64,000 nt of DNA. It comes from Gnetum montanum (Eukaryota; Streptophyta; Gnetopsida; Gnetales; Gnetaceae). The stretch covers positions 1,708,373 to 1,772,372 of the forward strand of contig MNCI01015499.1 of assembly GCA_015680685.1 (NCBI GenBank), in the 5' to 3' direction. The translations under genes were made by a program, and so were the position numbers. Each line of letters starts with the position of its first letter. The first letter of the stretch is position 1. The notes beneath the pieces were generated by a model, which worked only from the letters and a program-made list of their open reading frames with translations, was not told the DNA's origin and did not search any database. This document shows positions 1 to 10,770 of this stretch, in pieces.

Positions 1-870
1 TGATTTTTTCAGGGTCTACACCAATCCCTGCTTGTAAAATTTAATGTCCCAAAACAATGCCCTCTTGGACCATCAAGTGACTCTTTTGCTAGTTGAGCCA
101 TAAATTTGTTTCCACACATCTTTTTAAAACTTTCTCAAGGTGATCCAAGGCTTACTCAAACATTGCTCCATAGGTAGAGAAGTCATCTATAAAAACTTCT
201 ATCCCATTGCCAATTTGTTGTTGAAAGATGCTAAGGATGAGGTGTTGGAATGTTACAAGTGCATTGCATAGGTCAAAGGGCACCTTCTTATATGCAAAAG
301 TCCCCTAGGGACTTGTAAATATTATCTTGGCCTAATCCTTGAGTGCAATTTGGATTTGGTTATAGCCACTATAACCATCCAAAAAGCTATAGTAATAATG
401 CCCTATAATAGTATCCAACACTTGATCCACAAACAGAAGTGGGAAGTGGTCCTTAAAGGTTGCCATATTTAGTAGTTAGAAATCTATATAGACTCTTCAT
501 TTGTCATCCTTCTTTGGCACTATAATGAGTGGGCTGATCCATTCGCTATTCACAATGAAATAGATGAACCTTGCTTTCAATAATTATTCATCTTCATCCT
601 TGATGATCTGCTTCAGTTTGGGGTTCAATCATCTTTGCGGCTATCGTTGTGGCTTCATGGAGGGGTCGATATAGATCCAATGTTGGCATACCCTAGGGTC
701 AACTCCTATTATTTTAGGATATGACCATGCAAAAGCAGCCACCCATTTTTTCATCATCTTTGGTAATCTCTTCTTTTGTTCAGGAGCAAGAGTGGCATTG
801 ATGATTACCAGCTTGTCATTCTACAAGAATGCATACTCTAGATTGGCCAATAATGGTTTCAGTTATAGGG
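1..870 (-). pseudogene. pol: Element A reverse transcriptase (partial, decayed)
   Basis: Reverse-complement reading gives a recognisable Athila-type RT. The N-terminal part is near 600-870, followed by the PLIIVPKK segment near 505-535, the LDGYSGYNQIQI block near 365-400, and the catalytic motif as IEVFIDDFSTYG near 180-215, with both Asp of the YxDD box present. The C-terminal VLGH and GVDPEKI segments reach the left edge. In-frame stops occur in several places, for example in the GTFAYK stretch and after the first VYIDF. The order and spacing are those of the Ty3/gypsy RT palm and fingers. It cannot be expressed as read. Frame calls are by eye. Confidence 0.85.
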
Positions 871-1239
871 GCTCTTGTCTAAAGCTTTCAAGGATCTTTA
901 GCTTTCCCTAATCATCATTCTCATCAATAGTGGAGACTTGTAGATAGACCTTTTCCGGTTCATCCATGCTTTCCATATAGGCACATACAAGGCCCTCAAA
1001 TGATTCCATGCATAGAGTGCTACTATCAGGGTCAGCGGTCAGCCACTAGGTGCCTTCTTGATTAATGGCTATTGCATACAAACAGCACTGAACTTGGGCT
1101 TCTTTGGCACACTGACTGCATTCTTGAATGGATGCCCACTTAACGGACCAAAGTTGCTACACACAATTGCACTCAGAGTCATTGTACACGATGCATGGGA
1201 CATGCTTCTTCTCAATATTTCCAAAAGGATTTTCTTTTA

Positions 1240-1650
1240 AGGAAAATTTCAAGGAAAAGATCTTGGAGTCCCAATCCTGCATCCACCATGTTGAGCTAGG
1301 CTCTTTCCATTATGATCGGAAAATTCCCCTTGCAATTATCAACTTGGATTACCAAGAAGTTAGCAGGATAGGACCACCCACAAATAGTGGTCATGATATC
1401 TTCTACCAATCCTAAAGGAATAGTTATGGATTAGTTTTCCAACTCAAGCTGAATGTTACTTTTCTTCATCAAGGGCAAGTTCCAAGTCTTGTACATATTG
1501 TGTGAAATCAAATTAATGCCTGACCCCCAATCCAAGAGAGCCTTGCATGGCTCATTTCCTGCCACTTGAAGGAATATGAGGGGACTCCTTGGATCAGTTA
1601 ATTTCCAAGGAATATGACCAGCCTTTGTCTAGTCTATCACAACATGTATT
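1240..1650 (-). pseudogene. pol: Element A aspartic protease (decayed)
   Basis: Minus-strand reading shows a retropepsin-like region: DPRSPLIFLQVAGNEPCKAL, then LLDWGSGINLIS where the catalytic D-S/T-G should be (read as DWG), then the conserved Athila block with TTICGWSYPANFLVI near 1330-1390 and a degenerate copy of the G-R-P-W-L motif. Comparable segments occur in elements B and C. The Ser-to-Trp change in the active-site triad and nearby stops make activity unlikely. It lies between gag and RT, as expected. Confidence 0.7.
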
Positions 1651-2359
1651 AGCATGATGGTTTGTACTTTGGAGGGTGTTTGGCTTGAAGGCTATTTGAA
1701 GGGTTGAACGGTGGAGGCGTTTGAAGGTTCAAAGGCACTAGCCATAAGTGAATATGAAGGTATGTTTGGGATATTGGGCTAGAATAAAGAGCATTTCCAT
1801 GGTTTTGATTTCAGTCCACTTGGCTGAGAAATTAGTTGTAACTTAACAACTCTCATGGCATTACGTTGCTATGGCTATGGTGGTATTTCTCCTTGCATAG
1901 GTGGAGCAAGAGGTAGCTAAGAGGAGGGATGATGAGTAGGTATGGTAGGAGAAGGTGATGGAGGATAGTATAGATGTGGGTTCTCCCCCCTAGGTGATTG
2001 AGACTATGTTTAGAAGTATTCCAGAGGGTAGTAATGATTTTGGAATAGTGTGTGACTAGAAGAGTCTGGCAGGGAGACTAGTTACAGAATGTAGTATCCA
2101 TAAGGATCTAACTGCTAGTAAGGGTACTACTGCCTTAGAGGTGGAATCCCCCATGATTGTGGATATTTCCATTACTAGTAATACTAGTAAGGTTGTGGTA
2201 GTGCTCCACTTGGATAATATTTCTATTGCTGGTGGAACTGCTTGGGATTGCCTTGTGGATAAGGCAATCTTCTAGGTGTTTGCCTTTTTGCCAAACAAGG
2301 ATTCAATGCATACATCTCAGACTCTTGTAAATGTCACACCACTGAGCAACAACCCTTAG

Positions 2360-4135
2360 GATATTTATACTAGCATATGTCACATCCATCATCCTCCTCT
2401 ATGTCAGAGTCTGCAACCCATTCTATCATAGCAACTTTACCCTTACCTTTATGGTAGGAACATTCAGCTTCTCTTCTCCTATGCCGATCTCGATCATTAC
2501 TTTGTTCTTTGGATTCCTCTGTGATTTTCAAGATACTTTGGAACCTTTCATCCAAAGAATCCCACATCTTATCAACCTTGGCCAAAATTTTAGAAGAAAA
2601 TTTTTTTATGGGCAAGGTTTTTCGATTCACAGCTGCGTCTAGTGGTGATTCCTCCTCATCTTTACAAAATTGAACCTCCTTTTTTTAGATGGAAGGGTCC
2701 CGATTATATTCTTCTGCTCTTTCTTTTTTCCTTAGTTCCCCTTCCTCTTTGGCCACCTACTTAATGAGGTGCTGCAATTGATGGGGCCCTTAACTCAGAT
2801 AGTCATCCCTAAGCATAAATGCCAAGGGTCTTTCTTGTTTCAAAGCAGAGCCCATCTATGATATGGTGGAGCTATTCCCACTAAGAGTAGCCATGACCAA
2901 GGCATCAATGTAACAATGAGTAATATATGCCCATGGCTACATCCAAGGGTTCATGGCCACTTTGCTTTCATCCCTTGATTTGTCATCTCAGATTAGACAC
3001 TATGGAGTAGGTTTGGTATTTATCATTAAAAATATCCAACATCGTACTCCATCGTCTGATTGATTCTAGTTCCAAAGATTGGTACTAGCTTTCTACTTCC
3101 ATGATGAGTGTTTAGGGGAACAGTTTGAGTTTCTACCAATCATTATCTATATTCTGCAGGGTGCAAGCATCATGAAATGCTTGTAAGTGAGTTTGTGAAT
3201 CACAATTATATCCCCCTTCGAATTTGGGGATGTTGTTCATGTCAAGGCACTTGATCTGACTATCTTTCAAGTGTCTACTGGGTATTTGAACCACCTTGGC
3301 TATGTTAAGCATGCTTCGAGTAGCTAGTAGTGGTTTATCCGAGTCATAGTCCTACTGATGGCCATGACATCTGTGATGATTTCGGCTACCTCTCCTTTCT
3401 TGACGATGAGACTCATGTGATTGGTCATGCTTTTCCTCACATCATCCCCATCGGTCCTTATGACCTTGTTAGTCTTTTTGATCACCATCACCCTGATCCT
3501 TCCTACTACAGTTGTGATCAGAGTCAAACCCTAGTGAAGACAAAGTGGAACAAGAAGATGGAGAAGAGGGAGGAGAATTACCACTACCTTAGTGTCGATC
3601 TCCTCCTCTACTTTTATGACAATCCCGATCTTCACGTCCATCTTTCCCTTTTCCACAATCCTTCTTACATGATCCCCCATCATCCTGGGGCTCTCGGTCG
3701 CTTGATTGTTTACTTTGAATGATGGACTGAATGATTTGATGCATTGGAGAACGTTTAGCTGAAAGGGAATCGTGAAAAATAGGTTCCTCATCATCATGTG
3801 GGTCCTGCAATAATAAAGGGTTACTGAACTGTTTCCCCTTTATGTGTTCATGACGTTCTACCTGTTGCTAGTCCCATGCATGTTGTGCCTCATTTGGACG
3901 ATAGTCTCGGTAGTCATGATCCTCCATTATGTATTCCACATCGTGGTCCTAAATGCCTAGTTTGGCAAGAGTTTGAAGTAGCATTCCAGGAACCGATCGA
4001 TCAGGAGGTAATATGATGTTACCCTCCATGTTCTGCCATTGCAGATGCTCATCCTGATGCAAGATAAAGGTGAAGTTGGGAATATACTCATCTAGATGTG
4101 AATATGCCACTTGACATTCCTGCGGCACTGGTGGG
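2360..4135 (-). pseudogene. gag: Element A gag (decayed)
   Basis: The gag reading starts near 4130 with QECQ, then SHLDEYIPNFTFILHQDEHL and NMEGNIILPPDRS near 3990-4090. A His/Arg/Asp-rich, low-complexity stretch occupies about 3330-3800. The capsid-like block with RHLKDSQIKCLDMNNI and THLQAFHDACTLQNI lies near 3050-3290. The C-terminal part (2370-2630) holds ERFQSILKITEESKEQ and ends in EEDDGCDIC followed by YKYPKGCC, a Cys-rich end conserved in element C. Gag is the structural protein that forms the virus-like particle. Stops and frame changes interrupt it throughout. ORFs on the plus strand here are shadows. Confidence 0.75.
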
Positions 4136-4313
4136 TTGGATCTGTCTCACCTATGATAAGAAGATATTCTTAATGTTAGATAACAACTAAACTGGTGTGC
4201 CTTATTCTTTTACTTAAGCTTCCTAGCGTGCATAGGCTTCACTATCCTAGGTCTATTCCAACGAAGTGAATGATGATCTTGCTAAGACTAGATAGTACAT
4301 GTAAGACTAACAG

Positions 4314-4331
4314 TCCTTGACAATGGTGCCA
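4314..4331 (-). other. Element A primer-binding site, tRNA-Asp type
   Basis: Reading the minus strand away from the LTR, one base after the LTR end, gives TGGCACCATTGTCAAGGA. The complement of the plant tRNA-Asp 3' end is TGGCGCCGTTGCCGGGGA, so 13 of 18 positions match and all five differences are G-to-A or C-to-T. tRNA-Asp priming is established for Athila elements. Position and sequence together fix the inner edge of the LTR. Confidence 0.85.
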
Positions 4332-4332
4332 A

Positions 4333-5227
4333 TGATGAGCGGTGAGGTACCCCTATGCCCAACCATATGAATCACGGGCATTCACACGCGACTCGGTCAA
4401 ATTAAACAAACTACAAGCACTTACGCACATCAAATTTTAGCAAGAAAAACCTTAGTTAGAATGGTCATTGTGTTCCCAATCTTACATGTGATATTTTAAA
4501 GCGATGGTTGAGTGAGATTGAGGTAAATGATTTTTATCAGTTTTCTTTTTATTTGTAAAGGTCTAATTCTTTTAATGTAGGAAATGGAAAGTTGTGTAAT
4601 TTGTAATTATTCTACTCTATTACTTAACTCTCCCTAGCATAAGCAACCGATCCCATCTTCTGTGCACATCCTAAGCATATCCTAAGCACTGCTGGGTTAC
4701 TAGATGTTAAGCATCATTGGGTTACCAAGTGTCCGATATATGTTCAAGATGGTCGTGCCTATGGTTCTCATAAAATATGAAAATGAAAATAACCGTAAAG
4801 TAATAACAATAAAAGCTTTTGGAATTATTTAAGCATTGAAATATGAAAATGTTTTAATGCTTAAGTGATTAAATCCAAATGCTACAACGAATGCTTGAAA
4901 ACCTCATCTTTATTGCTGATCACGCCAATGGGCTCAAGTACATTAGCGCTCGAATAAAGAGTCGTACACCTTTCTCACACCTGTTGTGGGCACTTGGAAA
5001 ATATTTTAACTTACACGAAAACAAACTGCAAGAGATTCACTACAACTACCAAAAAGATGCTATAAATGCTATAAGTTCATGCATATTTATAGTGGAAGAC
5101 AGACTCTGCATTAACAAGGTCATGTTAATGCATGAATGGATGCATCAATGGGGTCACCTCACTGTGGTTGCGTCAATGAGGCACCGTTGACGCGGCCCAA
5201 TGAACGCATCAACTAAACACTTCATCA
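4333..5227 (-). repeat. Element A 5' LTR (895 bp)
   Basis: Bounded by TGATGA (4333) and TCATCA (5227), a 6-bp terminal inverted repeat shared with the LTRs of B, D and H. The inner end abuts the primer site. On the minus strand the U3 part (5100-5227) is built of short related words (GATGCRTC, CATTGATG, GTCAACG) and is followed by a TATA box, TATAAATA, at 5084-5091. This is the promoter arrangement of a plant LTR. The same U3 words occur in the LTR of H and in H's internal block at 53886-54015. Confidence 0.85.
5084..5091 (-). promoter_or_regulatory. TATA box of element A LTR
   Basis: TATAAATA on the minus strand, directly downstream of the U3 repeat words. Equivalent boxes are at the same relative place in the LTRs of B, C and D. 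Confidence 0.65.
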
Positions 5228-6264
5228 ATGAGGTTAGGCATGGAAAGCATAGATGGATGAGAGAGAGAAAGTGAAATGGAGTTCCCAATTAAGGTCACAT
5301 GAAGTCCATCATGAATTTTGTAGTTAAATAACCTAATAAAATTCATCCTTAGTCCAAAAAAAAACCAACCATGTTCAGTGACATCGCATCATCACTCTAA
5401 GACCAGTTCACCCCCTTGAGACACAAGAGTACTCCCACAAATCAAACACCATTCCTTATTTAAGAAGAAAAGATAAGTAACAAGTGAGAAAGGGCCTTAG
5501 TTAGAAGGGACCTTCAAGCATGGGTAACATGTCTTTCTAGTTTCACAACTAATGCTTATAGCCCATTTATTTTGTCTAATGGGTGTGCTTTGAATCCCCA
5601 TCATTTTTTTCATCATTTTTTTAATGGAAACCACACCACAAAAAGACTTATTCAACTTTGCTATTATTGGTTGACACAGAATGTTAAGAGGTCTATGAAA
5701 AATGCACTTGCATACAGGTAAGTACAAGAGCATAAAGAGTATTGAGTCCCCTTGAAGTCACACCCTATTCAAGCCCTTAAATCTTTTCCAAGTTTGGAAA
5801 CTACCAAGGTCACAAATCTGTTAAAGTTTATTAAGGAAAAGGGATCTCATGTTTCCAAAACAAGGAAAACCATAGAGTTTATGGATGGGTGGAGGGTGTG
5901 GACTCACTCCCTATGTCATGAAAAATAAACCATGTCTTAGTTATCAATAATGAAACTCAAAGATAGAATCTAGACACTAATAATCAAATAACTATATAGT
6001 ACATGCCCACATCAAGTAAACTACATTGTACCCTATTGGCAATAGGGCACGTTATTATTAGAACACAATAAGAAAATCACACCAAAACAAAGAAAAATAT
6101 ACAAGAAATTGTAAAACAATAAAGAAAATTAAAACATATTAAAAATGGGATAAAACAATAAAAAGTAGAAAAGAAAAAAGGGTATAAAAACAACAAAGTG
6201 TAAAACAAAAATGTGTAAAACAAAAAATAGAAAAAACTAAGGAACCTTTTATATGGTTAGCATG
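5228..6264 (-). other. Noncoding spacer of element D (IN to 3' LTR)
   Basis: No coding signal. The sequence is homologous, by shared words and order, to the spacers of H (54016-55525), B (58119-60009) and, reverse-complemented, C (42881-44827). Shared blocks include the one around the short run ACATGTCTTTCTAGT and the A-rich tract just before the IN C-terminus (6060-6240). It is a conserved untranslated section of the family. Confidence 0.65.
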
Positions 6265-7560
6265 GATGGCCATCTCTCCCACAACTAAGTTGAAAGGAGG
6301 AGATCCAAATCAAGTGTGGTTGTCAATTCAAGAAGGTGTTGCAACCACTGGCTTCCTTATACTGATGGAAAGATTTAATTTGTTGAATGTTGACCAATTG
6401 TTTCTTGTCTGGGCTCTTAGGTTTGTAGATCAACATGGGCCTAGAAGAAAAGGTTTCAAAAATAATATCAGGGCCTTCCCATAGTGTTTGCAACTTGGTT
6501 CGCTGTGGGACATGTGTGGTATTCTAGTAGAGGACCTTATCTCCTAGTTGAAATTTGACTTTTTAAATTCTAAGGTCATAGCATTTTTTGTTAAATGCCT
6601 TGTGCAACTTGTTAGATGATAGGACCACCAATCAATTTTTGTCTAGCAAGTTAAGATTCATTAATCTTTCCTTTTATGCTAGAATTAAGTCAAAATCAAG
6701 GTCACAAGCTGTTGAAAGTGTACAGAGCTTAGATTAAATAGGAAGAGTTGGCAATTTTCTATACACCAACTCATAGGGAGAGTAGCCTATAGGGCATTTC
6801 CAGGTGGAGCAGTAGGTCCAAAGGGCATAATTGAGTTTCGTACTCTAGCCTCTCCTATATTTTCTAACTGTTCTCATTAAGATCTTAGTGATTTCCCTAA
6901 TGTAACCTTAGCCTAACCATTGGCTTGAGGATGATAAGATGTTATCAATTTATGCTCAACCCCTAAACATTACAAGAGCTTCCAAAAGGTAGTGCCTGTA
7001 AAGTGTGTTTCATTATGAAAAATTAATGCACGCGGCACACCAAACCTATTTACAATATTCTATTGTAAAAATTGAGTAGCAATAGAAGATGTATAGTTGG
7101 TGATGGCTACTACTTTTTCCCATTTCATACAATAGTCAAAAGCAACTATGATATATGCCTTCCCATTTAACATGGACATGATGGGACCTATGAAGTCAAT
7201 GCCCCATAAGTTGAAGGGTTCTAGTGTTAGATCCACTGCTAAGGATCCTCCATAAGAGCAGTCATTCCACCATCACATTGACAACACTCACAAGAGTAGA
7301 AAAATTGATGGGTGTCCTTGAAAATTGTTGGCTAGTAATATCTTACCATCAGGATCTTAATGGTTGTGCATCTCCCTGCATAGTGGCCCCCACAAAGACC
7401 CTCATAAGCATCTTGGAGAACATGCAATTGATTAGCATCAAGGACATACCAATGAACCAGGCCATCGATGCACACCTTGTAGAGGTTCCCATTAATCTCC
7501 ATGAAGTGTTTCACCTGGTGAAGAAACTATTATTTCTTCCTACGGTCCAACTCTTGTGGC
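6265..7560 (-). pseudogene. pol: Element D integrase (decayed)
   Basis: Minus-strand integrase. The zinc-binding region and FHGD-like linker lie near 7330-7510 (reading YKVCIDGLVHWYV, then HEGLCGGHYAGR). The catalytic core begins with LWGIDFIGPI (first Asp present) near 7180-7210. The second Asp is lost (IFHNETHF in place of I-x-D-N-G-T-H-F). The third acidic position reads AKV after a stop in YHPQANG. The C-terminal part with YKPKSPDKKQLVNIQQ reaches about 6400. At least two of the three DDE residues are gone, so it is inactive. Confidence 0.8.
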
Positions 7561-7868
7561 ATCTCTTGAGTGAGAAGATAGGTGAGAATGCCATCGTACC
7601 ATTTAGGCTCAATGGATAATTGTTTAGTTATAGCCCTAGCAAAGAGGATTTCATCAAGAAATTAATCAAAAATTGAGCTTTCCTCCTCTTTGTTATTCCA
7701 TCGTAACCAAGACAAGTGATCAGCGATCACATTCTCAATTTCTTTTTAATCTACCATCATAAGATTGAATTCCTACAAGATCACAAACCACCATATGACA
7801 CAGGGACTTATCATTGGCTTATTCATTAAGAAGCGAATTACATAGTGGTTTGTGGGCATAATACCTTG
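7561..7868 (-). pseudogene. pol: Element D RNase H, C-terminal piece
   Basis: Reads FLMNKPMISPCVIWW near 7800-7840 and then EIENVIADHLSWLRWNN near 7680-7740, matching the RNase H C-terminus and tether in elements B and C. It is interrupted at 7868 by insertion of element C. The remaining N-terminal part is at 45716-46000. Confidence 0.7.
7864..7868. repeat. Left target-site duplication of element C (CCTTG)
   Basis: The five bases CCTTG before the LTR start pair with CCTTA at 45716-45720 after the far LTR, with one transition. Joining the flanks restores the RNase H frame order of element D. Confidence 0.65.
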
Positions 7869-8692
7869 TGATAAATCATGTTTTCATACACTCTAATATC
7901 AAAATGGCTATGATATCAGGTACATGATATCGAGTATGCGATATTGTAACCCAAGATGCAATATCGTACATTCGATATCATAGGGTTACTCCTGATTCTA
8001 AAAATATAGCCCCCAGGTGCCCAATTAAGAGTAAGTTTTTTGGTAGTCAGGTAGTGAAACTCTTGCAATTTGTCCATTTGAGAGTTAGAATATTTTCCAA
8101 GTGTCCACAGCAGGAGGTTTAAGTGTGAATGGATCTTTATTTAAGCATTTATGTACCTGAACACACCATTGTGTTAGCAATAAAGATGAACTTTTTGATT
8201 CATCCTTGCACACTTGAGACTTTCTTTCTTATGCATTTATATATTGTGAGTTCATGCAATTTACATTAACATTATTTATGCAATAATTAATTTTGATTAA
8301 TTAAGAAACTCATTAAAATACACAAGAATGACCCCCTTTGAGCATACGTATGACACTTGGTAGCTTAGAAATGGTCAGCATTTGACAACCCAACAATGTT
8401 AACACAAAGTTCAAGATGTGTCTGAGAAGTGGAAATAGTTACTTATGTTAGGCTAGATTAGACCATAGTTTACGTAGCATTTACTTACCCTTACTTTTAT
8501 TCTTGTTCTAAGTGAGCAATTTGATAAAACCCAAAATAATAAAAATCTTACGCCTCAGTCACACTTAACCATACAATTGCATTTCACAAGTGGTACTGGG
8601 AAGACAACAAATGGACAACACACATGCACTATTTAGCTCTAGTGTACTTAGTAATTATAGTTTGTGGAATTCAACCAGATCACACATGAATG
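7869..8692 (+). repeat. Element C 5' LTR, first part (824 bp)
   Basis: Starts TGATAAATCATG and aligns base by base to the 3' LTR at 44844. The U3 part carries several GATATC palindromes (7910-7975). The TATA box equivalent reads TAAAAATA at 7999-8006 (TATAAATA in the 3' copy). The LTR is interrupted after CATGAATG at 8692 by element E; the rest is at 27287-27332. Confidence 0.88.
8688..8692. repeat. Left target-site duplication of element E (GAATG)
   Basis: GAATG here and GAATT at 27282-27286 flank element E. The 3' LTR of C has the uninterrupted site (CATGAATGCCTATGATTCG near 45663), which confirms both edges. Confidence 0.85.
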
Positions 8693-10527
8693 TGAAACAC
8701 CATAAAATTTTAGGACCCTCATGCTTCAGCAGAGTCTTGGAATTTGGGCAAGGATTTCCACAAGTGCAACATCATGATGAGCTGATAGAATGATGGGCAC
8801 CAAGGATAGACTGTACTATCTAGAAATTTTTCTATCTCCAAGGATGACAGGCCTACTGGACTCTCCAATCTGCCCAACTAGATAATTGACTTGGCCGGCA
8901 GTCTACCCAAGGACCATGATAAGAGTTGTCGAAAGTGTTCAGGATGAGCAAAATAGTTCGGCAAGTTTTCTAGCATAGAAGCATGCTACGCTACGCTACG
9001 CTATGTTGTGCAGCATAGCAAGCCTCAAAGAGATCAATCAAGTGTCTAAAATGTAAGTTGATGACAAGTTGTTCTTCCAAAGCATTTTCCCATATGTTGC
9101 AACCATCAAGAAAACTTGTTCTACCAACACAGGGTGCTACGCTATGTAGCATAGCACAGCGTAACAGGGACAAAGTGCAAGAAGGCCCCCCTTTTCCAAA
9201 TGACTCCAACAACAAGATTGCACTTAGCCCTCAGGCCTCGAGCAAGGTTTCTTGGTAGAAAATGACAAGATTGAACAATAAAGCATGATACACTAGCTGC
9301 TATGCTATGCTATGCTACGTAGTGTAGCACAACATAGCAATGATGCAAAAGCAATAGAAATGTTCCAAAGGTGAATTCAGCAAGTCTGAAGGCTTTCTAG
9401 CATATGGAGGACAAAGGTTGTAGTTGTTTGCCTAACCAAGCCTCACACAAATTCTCTTAGCTCTTATGCAAGTTTTTCTGTCAAGACCAGTGGCTACGCT
9501 ATGCTACGCTACATAGCGTAGCACAGTGTAGCGAGTAGTTACTTACGCTACGCCAATGTGTTGAACAGCGTAGGTAGTGCAACATTGGCATGGAAGCATC
9601 AAGACATCCTCAGTCTCTATAACTTGTTGGAAATGATTATTCTCGCCCTGATATCTCTTTGGTGGACAAAATTAGCAAGTTTTCTTTACTTTGGATACCC
9701 CTGGTCAATCCCCAAAAAATTGTTCCTACACTTGACCCTGCTTGCAAGAGTAGAGAAAACATAGTCCTAGAGCATAGGCTCCATTTTTCTTACATTGTTG
9801 GCACATTGGATTCTGGCACATGTGGTTTCAACAGTATGGTCACAGCGTAACAAAGCTCACCTCCAACATCTCACACCTACATAGTACAACCATGTTTGCA
9901 CCTTGTGGAGCCCAGGACATGTGGCATCCAGACCGCATTTTTCTCCTACTCCTAGCCCTAAAAATACCTTGGAAAAAAATGCTCAACAGGTTGGTAAAAA
10001 AGCTGGCTGCTGGGTTGACTATTGGCTTTTAGCATCGATTGGCTTTTAAGTTGGCTTTCGGAGGGCATAGTTGGCAATTTTTGGCACTCTGGTTGCTTTG
10101 AGTTTGCTGGTTGGCTCCACGGTTCAGAGATCTATGAGCATACTACTCTATGTAAGTTGTGCCTCTTCTGTGTTGCATGTTCTATTGTACACCTTTCAGC
10201 AAAGCAAAGGATCAAACCTGCAACCTTGGGGTAGTGCACTTTCTCACCCAAGTTTGTTTTGCTATTCACTTACTCTCATCATTGTTTTTGCATTATTTTT
10301 ACCGCTTTACATTTGTCAATCGTTCATTTACTTTGCGTGTCTCGCTTTCAAAACAAATGTTTACGAAAGGTTAAGATACACCGATTAAGTCCCTATCTAA
10401 TCAACCAAACCGTTCAGGGCACCCCACTTCCTTTTCTCTCTAGCACAGCCCTCACATAGATCCAGGGTTAAATTGTTCTCCTGGCATCCTCTCGGTGTTC
10501 CATCCATTGACGTTTTTGGTCGCTACA
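8693..10527 (+). repeat. Element E 5' LTR (1,835 bp)
   Basis: Matches 25481-27281 along its length. It carries several near-palindromic clusters of the word GCTACGCTA/TAGCGTAGC (8982-9013, 9137-9163, 9294-9342, 9492-9532). The TATA-equivalent is TAAAAATA near 9958-9965 where the 3' LTR has TATAAATA (26713-26720). The end ...GGTCGCTACA is followed by a 5-bp spacer and the primer site. Small ORFs in this stretch are not coding. Confidence 0.88.
9493..9532. repeat. Imperfect palindrome in element E LTR (18-bp arms, 4-bp loop)
   Basis: The left arm 9493-9510 and the reverse complement of the right arm 9515-9532 differ at about two or three positions; the loop is ACAT. The counterpart in the 3' LTR is 26247-26286 (arms of 20, about four mismatches). 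Built from the GCTACGCTA word. It could form a hairpin in RNA or single-stranded DNA. Confidence 0.7.
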
Positions 10528-10532
10528 ATTTT

Positions 10533-10549
10533 TGGTGCTAAAAGGAGGA
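10533..10549 (+). other. Element E primer-binding site, probable tRNA-Asn type
   Basis: TGGTGCTAAAAGGAGGA, five bases (ATTTT) after the LTR. From memory the complement of the plant tRNA-Asn 3' end is TGGCGCTAGAAGGAGGG; the differences are transitions. tRNA-Asn priming has been described for Tat elements. The site in element F (32692-32708) fits the same ancestor. Confidence 0.7.
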
Positions 10550-10770
10550 CCTTTTTGGTGCCCTTTCTGCGTCTTTCGGGTAGTCCTGCACGCTATATGT
10601 ACCTTGTCACCTACTAGCATAGACATGACATGCTTGTGGTTTTCTATGCATCATGTGGTGCAGACTGGTTGCAACGATGGTTCCTTTGGAACACAGAAAT
10701 ATGAAAAGCCTCCGATCGCTTATTGATCTCTATGTTTCTCATTTGCAATTTTCCTTAAATCATGTAAAAT

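Larger units (their letters stand above)
1..5227 (-). mobile_element. Element A: Athila-like LTR retrotransposon, 5' portion (5' LTR, gag, PR, part of RT)
   Basis: A minus-strand Ty3/gypsy element whose 5' LTR is on the right and whose RT runs off the left edge of the window. In transcription order one reads LTR, tRNA-Asp-type primer site, gag, PR and RT, the standard Athila order. All frames are broken by stops and shifts. The LTR's outer end (TCATCA at 5222-5227) is followed at 5228 by sequence matching the IN-to-LTR spacer of a different Athila-like copy (compare 54471 onward and 59045 onward), so A is inserted into element D. The left LTR and its target duplication lie outside the window. 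Confidence 0.85.
5228..7868 (-). mobile_element. Element D, left part: 3' spacer, integrase and RNase H C-terminus of an Athila-like element
   Basis: Minus-strand Athila-like internal DNA, cut at its left by element A and at its right by element C, and resumed at 45716. From right to left it holds the C-terminal RNase H reading (DHLSWLRWNN near 7680-7710), integrase, then a noncoding spacer toward the missing 3' LTR. Continuity with 45716 is shown by the RNase H sequence broken at 7868 resuming in the same orientation, and by the near-duplicate pentamer CCTTG/CCTTA at the two joins. Confidence 0.8.

Noticed and set aside
3330-3810. Plus- and minus-strand His/Asp-rich ORFs
   Set aside because: One strand is the low-complexity middle of element A gag and the other is its shadow; no independent gene.
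8693-10527. Small ORFs in the LTR of E as possible genes
   Set aside because: They are not conserved between the two LTRs and lie in promoter or leader sequence.
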